Positions 33,865-42,815 of a stretch of 64,000 nt of DNA are shown in pieces (positions within the stretch are counted from its first letter, which is position 1; each line of letters starts with the position of its first letter). Below the pieces are notes generated by a model. That model saw only the letters and a program-made list of their open reading frames with translations. It was not told the origin of the DNA and made no database searches. The DNA comes from Bradyrhizobium zhanjiangense (GTDB lineage Bacteria; Pseudomonadota; Alphaproteobacteria; Rhizobiales; Xanthobacteraceae), in NCBI RefSeq assembly GCF_004114935.1, contig NZ_CP022221.1, positions 3,369,001-3,433,000 on the forward strand. The letters are read 5' to 3'. A program made the translations under genes and the position numbers.

Positions 33865-33887
33865 GCGTCCCGGATCATCCGGGACGC
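33865..33887. repeat. REP-like hairpin between the binding-protein and dehydratase genes
   Basis: GCGTCCCGGA (33865-33874) and TCCGGGACGC (33878-33887) form a 10-bp perfect stem with TCA loop. No T-run follows, so it is not a usual terminator. It may protect the 3' end of the binding-protein message. Confidence 0.6.
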
Positions 33888-33907
33888 AGCATGAAGAAGA
33901 TGCAGGT

Positions 33908-35602
33908 ATGAAGAAGTTGCGATCACGGGTCACCACAGACGGTCTCGATCGAGCCCCGCATCGTGCGTTCATGCGCGCAATGGGTCTCGACGACGCCGCG
34001 ATCGCCAAGCCGATGGTCGGCGTCGTCAGCATGAAGGGCGAGCAAACGCCCTGCAATATGACCCACGACTTTCAGGTCGCCGCGGCCAAGACCGGAATCG
34101 AGGAGGCCGGTGGCACGCCGCGGGAATTCTCCACCGTGTCGGTTTCCGACGGCATCAGCATGAATCATGAGGGGATGAAGTTCTCCCTGTTTTCGCGCGA
34201 GCTGATCGCCGACTCCATCGAAGCGGTCGTCCATGGTCTGGCTTACGATGCCCTGATCGGATATGGCGGGTGCGACAAGACGCTTCCCGGCGTGATGATG
34301 GGCATGGTTCGCTGCAACGTGCCATCCATTTTCATCTACGGCGGCAGCTCGCTGCCCGGCCGCGTGGACGGGCGGACCCTGACGGTGCTCGACTCCTATG
34401 AGGCCGTCGGCAGCTTCATGACCGGCGAGATCGACGGCGCCACGCTCGAGCGGATCGAGCGCGCCTGTCTGCCGACGATCGGTGCGTGCGCCGGCCAGTT
34501 CACTGCGAATACCATGGGCATGGTGTCGGAGGCGATGGGCCTCACCATCCCCAACGTCTCGATGGTGCCAGGTGTCTACGCCGAGCGCGCGCAGATTTCA
34601 CGCCGGGCCGGACGCCTGATCATGGAGATGCTGGAACGCGGCGGCCCGCTGCCGCGCGACATCGTGACGCGAAAGTCCCTGGAGAATGGTGCCGCGATTG
34701 TCGCTGCGACAGGCGGTTCGACCAATGCCGCTCTGCATCTTCCTGCGATCGCGAACGAGGCGGGCATCGCGTTCACCATCGATGACGTCGGCGAGATCTT
34801 TTCCGGGACACCGCTGATCGGGAATCTGCGGCCCGGAGGCAAATATACGGCGAAGGACGTTTACGATATTGGCGGCGCCGCCGTGGTGATCGGCGAACTG
34901 ATCCAGAGCGGGCATATCGATGGCAGCTGCATCACCATCACGGGCCGCACGCTTGCCGAAGAATATGGTGCAGCCAACGCGCCCGATGGTGAGGTCGTTT
35001 ACGCGGCCCGCGCGCCGATCATGCCCGATGGCGGCGTGGCGGTGCTGAAAGGCAATCTTTGTCCCGACGGCGCAGTGATCAAGGTTGCGGGATTGAAGAG
35101 CCAGTTCTTCGAGGGCGTGGCGCGTGTTTTTGAAGACGAGGAGGCTTGCGTCAAAGCGGTTCGTGACCGCAGCTACAAGGCGGGCGAGGTGCTGGTGATC
35201 CGCAATGAAGGGCCGGTCGGCGGCCCCGGCATGCGCGAGATGCTTGGGGTCACCGCACTGATCTACGGGCAAGGCATGGGCGAGAAAGTAGCCCTCATCA
35301 CCGACGGACGGTTTTCTGGCGCGACCCGCGGCATGTGCATCGGCTACGTCTCTCCTGAGGCGTTTGTTGGCGGTCCAGTGGCGCTTGTTCGTGACGGCGA
35401 CAGGATCCGGATTGATGCCGCAAACCGGCGGATGGATCTGCTGGTCGAAGAGCAGGAACTTGCGGCGCGCCGACGCGATTGGAAGCCTTGCCCGCCGCGT
35501 CATCGTGCCGGCGCGCTGGCGAAATATGCGCGATTGGTTGGCCAGGCACCGGGTGGAGCTGTCACGCATGAAGGGCCGGCGGAATGGCCCTGGTTCGAAT
35601 GA
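33908..35602 (+). CDS. IlvD/Edd-family dehydratase
   Basis: A 564-residue iron-sulfur dehydratase. [42 protein letters not shown] and [31 protein letters not shown] are the family marks, and the cysteines expected for the cluster are present. The N-terminus lacks the conserved start of housekeeping dihydroxy-acid dehydratase, and it lies inside a transporter operon, so it probably dehydrates a pathway hydroxyacid or sugar acid rather than making branched amino acids. Confidence 0.85.
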   Translation: MKKLRSRVTTDGLDRAPHRAFMRAMGLDDAAIAKPMVGVVSMKGEQTPCNMTHDFQVAAAKTGIEEAGGTPREFSTVSVSDGISMNHEGMKFSLFSRELIADSIEAVVHGLAYDALIGYGGCDKTLPGVMMGMVRCNVPSIFIYGGSSLPGRVDGRTLTVLDSYEAVGSFMTGEIDGATLERIERACLPTIGACAGQFTANTMGMVSEAMGLTIPNVSMVPGVYAERAQISRRAGRLIMEMLERGGPLPRDIVTRKSLENGAAIVAATGGSTNAALHLPAIANEAGIAFTIDDVGEIFSGTPLIGNLRPGGKYTAKDVYDIGGAAVVIGELIQSGHIDGSCITITGRTLAEEYGAANAPDGEVVYAARAPIMPDGGVAVLKGNLCPDGAVIKVAGLKSQFFEGVARVFEDEEACVKAVRDRSYKAGEVLVIRNEGPVGGPGMREMLGVTALIYGQGMGEKVALITDGRFSGATRGMCIGYVSPEAFVGGPVALVRDGDRIRIDAANRRMDLLVEEQELAARRRDWKPCPPRHRAGALAKYARLVGQAPGGAVTHEGPAEWPWFE

Positions 35603-35725
35603 CGCACCGCCGGGTGCGAAAACGATCTCTGTCTGGCAGGTTTCTTGCTAAGCTCGTGCCGCTGAAGGTGAACGTTCGGCAGGTTCGTCGAGTAATGTTT
35701 ACGCGCAAGTGAGGCGAGCGACGGG

Positions 35726-36571
35726 ATGACGGCAGTGCCTTCGAGATCGAGTGAATGGGTGAAACCGGTGATGTCACAAAACCGGGCTTCTGCGATCATT
35801 CAGATCGACCGCGTCTCGCAGGTTTTTCAAACCTCGGCGCGCAAGGATCATGTGGCGTTATCGGACATCTCGCTCACGATCGACGAGGGCGCATTTGTCT
35901 CAATCCTCGGTCCCTCCGGCTGTGGCAAGTCGACCCTGCTCTACATCGTCGGAGGCTTCGTCAGCCCGACCAGCGGCGCGGCGAAGATGAAGGGGCAGGC
36001 GATCACGGGGCCTGGTCCAGATCGCGGACCCGTGTTTCAGGAATTCGCATTATTCCCCTGGAAGACCGTGCTCGGCAACGTGATCTACGGCCCGCGCCAG
36101 CAAGGCGTGCGCACCGCTGAGGCTGAAGCGCAGAGCCGGGCCTTGATCGAAATGGTCGGCCTCAAGGGCTACGAGAACTTCTATCCTAAGGAGCTGTCGG
36201 GCGGCATGAAGCAGCGCGTCGCGCTGGCGCGAACGCTCGCCTACCATCCCGAAGTCCTGTTGATGGACGAACCGTTCGGTGCGCTCGACGCGCATACCCG
36301 GACCCGCTTGCAGAACGATCTCTTGAACATCTGGGAGCGTGATCGCAAGACGGTGTTGTTCGTCACCCACTCGGTCGATGAGGCTGTCTTCCTCTCCGAT
36401 AAGGTCGTGATGATGTCGAAATCGCCCGGCCGCATCCGGCAGGTCATCGACATTGATTTGCCGCGGCCGCGCCGCCGCAACGAGCTATTGCTCGATCCAC
36501 GGTACCAGAAATACGTCGTCGATATCGAGCGCATGTTCGATGAGAGCGACGGAGCCGGCGCGCCCGCATGA
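35726..36571 (+). CDS. TauB/SsuB-type ABC transporter ATP-binding protein
   Basis: A 281-residue ATPase. Walker A is GPSGCGKST, the signature is LSGGMKQRVALARTLA, Walker B is VLLMDEPFGALD and the switch His is in FVTHSVDEA. The ATG at 36568 of the first permease overlaps its stop by 4 bases. The start may be 35726 or 35771. It energises the importer with the two permeases that follow and the binding protein at 32846. Confidence 0.92.
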   Translation: MTAVPSRSSEWVKPVMSQNRASAIIQIDRVSQVFQTSARKDHVALSDISLTIDEGAFVSILGPSGCGKSTLLYIVGGFVSPTSGAAKMKGQAITGPGPDRGPVFQEFALFPWKTVLGNVIYGPRQQGVRTAEAEAQSRALIEMVGLKGYENFYPKELSGGMKQRVALARTLAYHPEVLLMDEPFGALDAHTRTRLQNDLLNIWERDRKTVLFVTHSVDEAVFLSDKVVMMSKSPGRIRQVIDIDLPRPRRRNELLLDPRYQKYVVDIERMFDESDGAGAPA

Positions 36572-37353
36572 TGTCGTCGGCTACCATAGTCAAGCGCGCT
36601 GCCCCGGTGCTCGCCTGCATCGGATTGCTGGCGGTGTGGCAGGTCGCGTCACTCGCGCTGAAGAACGACAGTTTTCCGACGGCGATCGAAGCGATCCGCG
36701 CGATCCCGGATATTCTTGGCGATAAGGAATCCCTGATCAACATTCTGGCCTCGCTCCGCCGCATGGCGATCGGGTTTGGCGTGGCCGTGCTTGTGTCGAT
36801 TCCACTTGGTCTCCTAATGGGACGCAGCCGCGCTGTCGCAGCCTTCTTCAATCCGCTTCTGATGGTGATCTATCCGGTGCCGAAGGCGGCGTTGATGCCG
36901 ATCATCATGCTGTGGCTGGGCGTTGGCGACATCACGAAGACGTTGGTGATCTTCCTCGGCGTCAGCCTGCCAGTGATTTATCACAGCTTCGAAGGCGCAA
37001 AGGCTGTGGAAGAGAAGATGCTGTGGTCAGGCGCCGCGATGGGGCTTTCTCCGGCGCAACGCCTGGTGCGCATCGTGTTGCCCGCGGCACTGCCGGAAAT
37101 TCTGACGGGCTGCCGCACGGGATTGGTGCTGGCGCTGATCACGATGATCACCAGCGAGATGATCGCCCGCCAGTCCGGCGCCGGGAACATCCTGTTCAAC
37201 GCGCTCGACATGGGCCAATATGACACCGTCTTTGCAATGATCATCATCGTGGGGGCAATGGGAATCTGCCTCGACGCGATTTTCGAAAGGATTCGTGCCC
37301 GCCTTGTGCGCTGGTCCGAGCCTCAGTTCGACATGCCGCTGAGCTTCTCATGA
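36568..37353 (+). CDS. ABC transporter permease (TauC/SsuC type) 1
   Basis: A 261-residue inner-membrane permease with about six helices. The EAA loop is EEKMLWSGAAMGLSPAQRLVRIVLPAALPEILTGCRTGLVLALI. It overlaps the preceding ATPase gene and the following permease gene by 4 bases each. Two different permease genes in one operon suggest a heterodimeric channel. Confidence 0.9.
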   Translation: MMSSATIVKRAAPVLACIGLLAVWQVASLALKNDSFPTAIEAIRAIPDILGDKESLINILASLRRMAIGFGVAVLVSIPLGLLMGRSRAVAAFFNPLLMVIYPVPKAALMPIIMLWLGVGDITKTLVIFLGVSLPVIYHSFEGAKAVEEKMLWSGAAMGLSPAQRLVRIVLPAALPEILTGCRTGLVLALITMITSEMIARQSGAGNILFNALDMGQYDTVFAMIIIVGAMGICLDAIFERIRARLVRWSEPQFDMPLSFS

Positions 37354-38117
37354 TGTCGCGCTTTCTCGCCCCAAACGTCGTTCTTGGCATTGCCCCGATC
37401 GTGCTGGTTGTCGCGTTGTGGCAAGGCTTGGTGTCATTCGGCTTCGCACCCGCGATTTTGCTGCCGCCTCCAGGCTACGTCTTCAGCCGGTTGTTCCAGC
37501 AACTCGTGACGTGGACATTTCAGCAGGAGATCACGGCCACCCTGATCCGGCTGTTTGCCGGGTTCGCGATTGCGGTCGTGCTGGGTGTCAGTATCGGCAT
37601 CGCCGCCGCCGCCAATCTCGCGATCAACGCCGCGGTTCGGCCGATCGTGCGCGTATTGGCGCCGTTGCCCAAGGTCGCTCTCTATCCAGCATTGCTGCTG
37701 CTGCTCGGCTTCGGCCACGGGTCGAAGATCACATTGGTGGCCGCCGATGCTCTCTTCCCAATTCTGTTGTCCACCTACTACGGCGCGTCGACCGTCGAGC
37801 AGAAGCTGATCTGGTCGGCCATGGCGGCGGGAACGCCGCGCTATGAAATCCTGTTCAAGGTCGTGCTGCCGGCGGCGATGCCGTCGATCCTGACCGGCTG
37901 CCGGATCGGTCTTGTCATTTCCTGCATCGTGGTGTTTCTGGCCGAGATGATCACATCGACGGATGGACTGGGTCATGCGCTCGTGACGGCGGCCCGAACC
38001 TTTCAGGCCGTGGACATGTTCGTCCCGTTGATCACGATCTCGCTGCTGGGTTTGATCCTGAACGGCTTGCTGGGGGCCGTGCGATCGTATCTGCTCCGGG
38101 GCTTCCCCGAAGCGTAA
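37350..38117 (+). CDS. ABC transporter permease (TauC/SsuC type) 2
   Basis: A 255-residue inner-membrane permease. The EAA loop is EQKLIWSAMAAGTPRYEILFKVVLPAAMPSILTGCRIGLVISCI. It overlaps permease 1 by 4 bases and is followed 36 bases later by the NicX-like gene. The two permeases differ clearly, so this is not a recent duplication. Confidence 0.9.
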   Translation: MMSRFLAPNVVLGIAPIVLVVALWQGLVSFGFAPAILLPPPGYVFSRLFQQLVTWTFQQEITATLIRLFAGFAIAVVLGVSIGIAAAANLAINAAVRPIVRVLAPLPKVALYPALLLLLGFGHGSKITLVAADALFPILLSTYYGASTVEQKLIWSAMAAGTPRYEILFKVVLPAAMPSILTGCRIGLVISCIVVFLAEMITSTDGLGHALVTAARTFQAVDMFVPLITISLLGLILNGLLGAVRSYLLRGFPEA

Positions 38118-38153
38118 CAAGCAAATAAGAATTCTGAAGACAGGGAGTGAACC

Positions 38154-39200
38154 ATGCTGGCTGATCGCATCGAGGCAAAATGGATCGACGCATTTTGCGA
38201 GATCTTTGAACGATGCGCCGTCAAGGCCGGCGATACCGCGGCGATCCTCTCGGAAACCCAGTCGCGTGCGTTGAACGTGCATCTGGCGGAGCTCGCGCTG
38301 CTGCGGATGGGAGCGCGACCGTTTCATGTGGTGATGCCGACATCGCGTAACCGTCATGTCGTTCCGGTTCGCTCGACCGGGGCGAGCGAGGCGATCCAGC
38401 GGCTGGGGCCGGTGATCAGCGCGCTTCAGCAGGCCGGCTTTGTGGTGGATTGCACTATCGAGGGCCTGATGCACGCGGTGGAGACACCCGAAATTCTCAA
38501 AGCCGGCGCGCGCATTCTGGTGATTTCGAACGAGCATCCCGAGGCGCTGGAGCGGATGGTGCCAGATCCCGCGCTCGAGAAGCGTGTTCGTGCCGCGGCA
38601 AAAATGCTGCGCGGGACCAAGCGGATGCGGGTCACCTCAAAAGCAGGAACGGCGCTCGACGTAGACATGATCGGAGCCTCCACGGTCGGCGTATGGGGCT
38701 GGACCGACAAACCCGGCACGCTGGCGCATTGGCCCGGTGGAATCGTCGTCAGCTTTCCCAAGAGCGCAACAGTGAACGGTACGCTGGTGATGGCGCCGGG
38801 CGACATCAATCTCACCTTCAAGCGGTACCTAACGTCGCCGGTAAAGATGACGCTGAAGGACGATTATGTCATCGAGCTGGAAGGCGAAGGCACGGATGCC
38901 GCGATGATGCGCAGCTATCTCGCCGCCTGGGGCGATCGGGAAGCCTATGCGGTCTCGCATGTCGGTTTTGGCATGAATCCCGGCGCGCGGTACGAGGCGC
39001 TCTCGATGTACGACCAGCGCGATACCAACGGCACGGAGCTTCGCGCTGTGTCCGGCAACTTCCTGTTCTCGACCGGTGCGAACGAGTTCGCAGGCCGCTA
39101 CACGGCGGGTCATTTCGACCTGCCAATGATGGGAACTACCATCGAACTCGACGGCATTGCCGTCGTCCGCGAAGGTGTGCTCCAGGACGTCTTCGGCTAG
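38154..39200 (+). CDS. NicX-like (2,5-dihydroxypyridine 5,6-dioxygenase family) protein
   Basis: A 348-residue protein, matching NicX in length. From memory NicX binds iron through two His and one Asp; here His269 (AVSHVGFGMNPG), His320 and Asp322 (TAGHFDLPMMG) have comparable spacing. NicX opens 2,5-dihydroxypyridine to N-formylmaleamate in nicotinate breakdown. The fold is related to M29 aminopeptidases, so the reaction is not certain. The gene follows the ABC importer, and its stop overlaps the end of the convergent dehydrogenase gene by 4 bases. The other nic genes are not seen, although an alpha/beta hydrolase lies at 44118. Confidence 0.7.
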   Translation: MLADRIEAKWIDAFCEIFERCAVKAGDTAAILSETQSRALNVHLAELALLRMGARPFHVVMPTSRNRHVVPVRSTGASEAIQRLGPVISALQQAGFVVDCTIEGLMHAVETPEILKAGARILVISNEHPEALERMVPDPALEKRVRAAAKMLRGTKRMRVTSKAGTALDVDMIGASTVGVWGWTDKPGTLAHWPGGIVVSFPKSATVNGTLVMAPGDINLTFKRYLTSPVKMTLKDDYVIELEGEGTDAAMMRSYLAAWGDREAYAVSHVGFGMNPGARYEALSMYDQRDTNGTELRAVSGNFLFSTGANEFAGRYTAGHFDLPMMGTTIELDGIAVVREGVLQDVFG

Positions 39201-40189
39201 CCGCGATCGACCACCGGCGGCCGCGCCAGGCCAAAGTGGCGGAGCAGGTCGACCATGGCTTTGAGTCGCTCGACACGATAGGCATCGACATCGAGGCCGG
39301 AATAGTCGAGGAAGCCCGTGCCCGTCCGCAGGCCGATCCGTCCCTCGCTCATGTTGCGCGAAATCACCTCTGGCGCCCGATAGCGGTCGCTGCCGAGTGC
39401 GCCCTCGAGATATCGGCTCGCATAGTAAAGGATGTCGCCGCCGCCCCAGTCAATGAATTCGAGCAGGCCGAGCACGGCGTAGCGGAAGCCGAAGCCGTAG
39501 CGGATCGCCTTGTCGATTTCTTCCGCGCTGGCAACGCCTTCCTCGACCATCCGAGCCGCCTCGTTCATCGCCAGCGCCTGGATGCGCGGGACGATGAAGC
39601 CCGGCGTCGCTGCGCAGACCACCGGTACTTTGCCAATGCCTTCGAGCAGCGCCTTGACCTCGTCGATGATGGCGGGATCGGTGATCTTGCCGGGCGAAAC
39701 CTCGACCAGCGGGATCAGATAGGCCGGATTGAGCCAATGCACGTTGAGGAAGCGGCGAGGGTTCACGATCGCGCCGGACAGATCGTCGACGAGGATGGTC
39801 GACGTCGTCGATGCAATGATCGTGTCCGGGCCGACTTGCCTTGAGGCGGCCGCCAGCACCTCCCGCTTGAGCTCGACGACCTCAGGAACGCCCTCGAAGA
39901 CCATACCGGCCTCGGATAGCGCTGCACCGCTCTCGCCGGCCGCCACCACCGAGACCCGCGCGATGAGCGGATCGACGTCCGCCTCGGTCAATAGCCCCAG
40001 CTTCGACAGGCTGGCAAAGGTCTTCCTGACTTCGCCGAGCGCGTCCGTCTCCAGCTTGGCGAAATCGTCCGCGGAGCGCGCCTTGATGTCGATCATCGTG
40101 ACCCTGTGCCCCGCATAGGCGAATGCGACGGCGATACCGCGTCCCATGCGGCCGGCCCCGAGACAGGCAATGTTGACGCGATTGGTCAT
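39197..40189 (-). CDS. 3-hydroxyacyl-CoA dehydrogenase (PaaH/HbdA type)
   Basis: A 330-residue NAD-dependent dehydrogenase: IACLGAGRMGRGIAVAFAYAGHRVTMIDIK at the Rossmann start, STTSTILVDDLSG, RFLNVHWLNPAYLIPLVEVSPG (with catalytic His), PGFIVPRIQALAMNEAARMVEEGVASAEEIDKAIRYGFGFR. It oxidises a 3-hydroxyacyl-CoA. It is the last gene of a five-gene minus-strand operon and ends 4 bases inside the NicX-like gene. Confidence 0.92.
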   Translation of the reverse strand: MTNRVNIACLGAGRMGRGIAVAFAYAGHRVTMIDIKARSADDFAKLETDALGEVRKTFASLSKLGLLTEADVDPLIARVSVVAAGESGAALSEAGMVFEGVPEVVELKREVLAAASRQVGPDTIIASTTSTILVDDLSGAIVNPRRFLNVHWLNPAYLIPLVEVSPGKITDPAIIDEVKALLEGIGKVPVVCAATPGFIVPRIQALAMNEAARMVEEGVASAEEIDKAIRYGFGFRYAVLGLLEFIDWGGGDILYYASRYLEGALGSDRYRAPEVISRNMSEGRIGLRTGTGFLDYSGLDVDAYRVERLKAMVDLLRHFGLARPPVVDRG

Positions 40190-40192
40190 CGA

Positions 40193-41281
40193 TCAGAATC
40201 CATTGCGAAGCAGCGTCTGCAATTCAGCTTTTCTGAGGTCGCCGAGGCCCAGCGTCTCGAGCGTTCGGCCCCCTCGCGCAAAATCCTCGCCACAGACCGC
40301 GCCGCCGATCGCCAGGAACGCTTTGGCCAGCGGTGTGGCCACGCCAGCCAGGCCGGCGACGGAGACCAGCAAAGACAGTCCGAGCCGCAGATCCTCGCGC
40401 ATGTAGCGGTGCTCGGTCAGCACGATCCGTTCGCGCCAGTCGCCGGAATCGGTCAGTCGGTCGTGCGAGCCACGGCCATACATCCAGATCTCGCCTTCCT
40501 TCGCGTAGTGATGAGCGAGCGGGAAATGCGGCGCGCCGTAACCGAGCGCCTCGCGCACCGCGATGCGTTCCGCGTCGAGCGCGTCGGTGACCCGGCGGAT
40601 CGCGGCTTGCGTGCCTTCCTTGTGGATGTCCCAGCGCTCGAAATGTTCGATCGGGCCGGCGTTCATCACGATCAACGGCGGATGGATGATAGGCCCTGCA
40701 TTCATCAGCGCGCCGGACAGCGCATCTCCGCACGGTTCGATCACGCCCGGGAAAGCGCGTCCAATGACTTCGAGCGCATGCGCGGCCTGATCGAGCGGGA
40801 ACACGCCGACCGGCAGTCGCTTGGCGCGGATGGTGATCGCGACCTCGAACGGTCCATGCTTGCGGGTCAGCCAGGGCAAGGTTCCGGTCTCGGCAAAGCT
40901 GGCCTTGGCATGGTTGCCCGCATCTCGGGCCGTTTGGGCGAAGATCATCGAGCCGAATGTCGCCGGCGGTAGAAAAACGACCTGGCCGTCCCGCAGATGC
41001 GGGGCGAGCAGACCGGCAATGTCCGGCTGTGCGAAGGCCGGGGCGGGGCAGAGGATCAGCTCGACGCCGTTGACGGCTTCGGCGATGTCGGCCGTGATCA
41101 GCGCGAGCTTCACGTCGTGGCGGCCGCTGTGATCCTTAACCAGGATGCGCGAGCCGGCAGCGCGATGCGCTGCGACCTGATCCGCGTCGCGGCGCCACAG
41201 CCGGACCTCATGCCCCGACAGCGCAAAATCGCCCGCGGCCGCGAAAGAGCCGTTTCCCCCACACAGAACCGCAATCTTCAA
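40193..41281 (-). CDS. octopine/nopaline dehydrogenase-family NAD(P) protein
   Basis: A 362-residue protein with a Rossmann start, KIAVLCGGNGSFAAAGDFALSGHEVRLWRRD, and a C-terminal domain with MNAGPIIHPPLIVMNAGPIEHFE and LGYGAPHFPLAHHYAKE, including the His-rich signature of the opine/octopine dehydrogenase group. These enzymes join or split an amino acid and a keto acid. Finding it in a CoA-ester catabolic operon is unusual; it may handle the amino group of the substrate. It overlaps the ligase gene by 4 bases. Confidence 0.8.
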   Translation of the reverse strand: MKIAVLCGGNGSFAAAGDFALSGHEVRLWRRDADQVAAHRAAGSRILVKDHSGRHDVKLALITADIAEAVNGVELILCPAPAFAQPDIAGLLAPHLRDGQVVFLPPATFGSMIFAQTARDAGNHAKASFAETGTLPWLTRKHGPFEVAITIRAKRLPVGVFPLDQAAHALEVIGRAFPGVIEPCGDALSGALMNAGPIIHPPLIVMNAGPIEHFERWDIHKEGTQAAIRRVTDALDAERIAVREALGYGAPHFPLAHHYAKEGEIWMYGRGSHDRLTDSGDWRERIVLTEHRYMREDLRLGLSLLVSVAGLAGVATPLAKAFLAIGGAVCGEDFARGGRTLETLGLGDLRKAELQTLLRNGF

Positions 41282-42813
41282 GATGTTTCTCCTTGCGTGC
41301 GCGATTGCGCATCGAGCTGCTTCAGCAGGAAATGCTGCACCTTGCCCAGCGCCGTGCGCGGCAAGTCGGTGACGAAGACGATATCGCGTGGAACTTTGAA
41401 TCGCGCGAGCTGCGCCTGGATGTGCTTACTGAGCTCATCCGCTTCGAGATGCGAGCCGGATCGCCGGATCACATAAGCGATGGGGACTTCGTCCCAGCGC
41501 GGGTCCGGCCGGCCGATCACGGCGCATTCGCTGACGTCGGGATGTTCGAGCAGGACGCGCTCGACTTCCGCTGGGTAGACATTCTCGCCGCCGGAAATGA
41601 TCAGGTTCTTCTTGCGGTCGCGCACCCAGAAATAGCCGTCCGCGTCGCACAGGCCGATATCTCCGGTGCGATACCAGCCGTCCTGTAGCGCTTCGCGCGT
41701 GGCGTCCGCATTGCCCCAATATTCGAAAAACACGTTGGCGCCGCGCACGGCGATTTCGCCCGGTGTGCCAGCCGGCACCTCGGCACCGGCCTGATCGACC
41801 ACTTTTGCCTCACAACACAAGCCGGCGAGTCCAGTCGATCCCACACGCGACAGATCGCCGCCGAGGCGGGTGTAGACCGCGATAGGGCAGGTTTCAGTGG
41901 AGCCGTAGACCTGAAGCACGGGAACGCCCCGCGCGGTGAAGCGGTCGATCAAGTGCGGCGGTACGATGGTCGAGCCTGTGGCGACGGCCTTGAGTGACGA
42001 GAGATCGGCCGTCGCCCAGGCGGGATGCTCGCTCACGGCTTGGATGATCGCCGGCACCATCACGGTCAGCGTCGGCCGCTCGCGTTCGATCGCCGCAAGC
42101 GCCGTATCCGGTATGAAGCGGGCGTGGATCGTGACGGTTGCGCCCAACTGCAGCGCGGGCGTGGTCTGGATATTGAGGCCGCCGACATGAAAGAACGGCA
42201 ACACGGTCAGCACGTGGTCGTCCGACGTCATGTTGTGCATGTGCTGGCTCATGACGCCGTTCCAGAACAGCGCCTCTTGCCGCAGCACCGCGCCCTTCGG
42301 CCGACCCGTCGTTCCTGACGTGTAGACGATGAGGAGCGGGCAGGAGAGGTCGGTGTGCGGGTTGCGGTCGCTGCCATGGCTGCGAGCCAGCAGACCTTCG
42401 AATGTCGTGCCGCGAGGCGGCGCGAAGTCGAGGCCGACGACAGATGTCCCCGGCGCAGTCCGCCCAAGCTCGGCAAGCACTCCCTCAAATGCCTGCTCGA
42501 GCACCAGGACTTTGGCGCCGGCATCGCTCAGAATGAACAGCTGCTCGGCGACCGCCAGCCGCCAGTTCAGCGGCACCAGCATCGTGCCGAGCCGCGCACA
42601 AGCGTAGAGCAGAACGAGGTAGTCCGGCCGGTTCAGGCTCAGGACCGCGACACGGTCGCCGCGGCCGACGCCGAGTTCCTGCTTCAAGGCGGTTGCGGTC
42701 CGTTCGATGCGTGCGGCGAATGCGGCATAGCTCAGCCGTTCGCCTTCGAAGGCAATGGCCGTCTTGTCTGGCGCGAACGCCGCGTTGCGGTCGATCAGGC
42801 TACAGAGGTCCAC
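41278..42813 (-). CDS. class I adenylate-forming acyl-CoA ligase
   Basis: A 511-residue ligase with LLIVYTSGTTGRPKGAVLRQEALFWN, VYGSTETCPIAVYTRLGG, DGWYRTGDIGLCDADGYFWVRDRKKNLIISGGENVYPAEVE and the catalytic Lys in LPRTALGKVQHFLL. It converts a carboxylic acid to its CoA thioester with ATP. The substrate is unknown, but the operon supplies the dehydrogenases to process the product. It lies 2 bases from the acyl-CoA dehydrogenase. Confidence 0.9.
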   Translation of the reverse strand: MDLCSLIDRNAAFAPDKTAIAFEGERLSYAAFAARIERTATALKQELGVGRGDRVAVLSLNRPDYLVLLYACARLGTMLVPLNWRLAVAEQLFILSDAGAKVLVLEQAFEGVLAELGRTAPGTSVVGLDFAPPRGTTFEGLLARSHGSDRNPHTDLSCPLLIVYTSGTTGRPKGAVLRQEALFWNGVMSQHMHNMTSDDHVLTVLPFFHVGGLNIQTTPALQLGATVTIHARFIPDTALAAIERERPTLTVMVPAIIQAVSEHPAWATADLSSLKAVATGSTIVPPHLIDRFTARGVPVLQVYGSTETCPIAVYTRLGGDLSRVGSTGLAGLCCEAKVVDQAGAEVPAGTPGEIAVRGANVFFEYWGNADATREALQDGWYRTGDIGLCDADGYFWVRDRKKNLIISGGENVYPAEVERVLLEHPDVSECAVIGRPDPRWDEVPIAYVIRRSGSHLEADELSKHIQAQLARFKVPRDIVFVTDLPRTALGKVQHFLLKQLDAQSRTQGETS

Positions 42814-42815
42814 CG

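Noticed and set aside
38154-39200. Annotating the NicX-like protein as a plain M29 aminopeptidase
   Set aside because: The aminopeptidase metal-site pattern was not seen, while the length and His/His/Asp spacing suit NicX. The doubt is recorded in the confidence.
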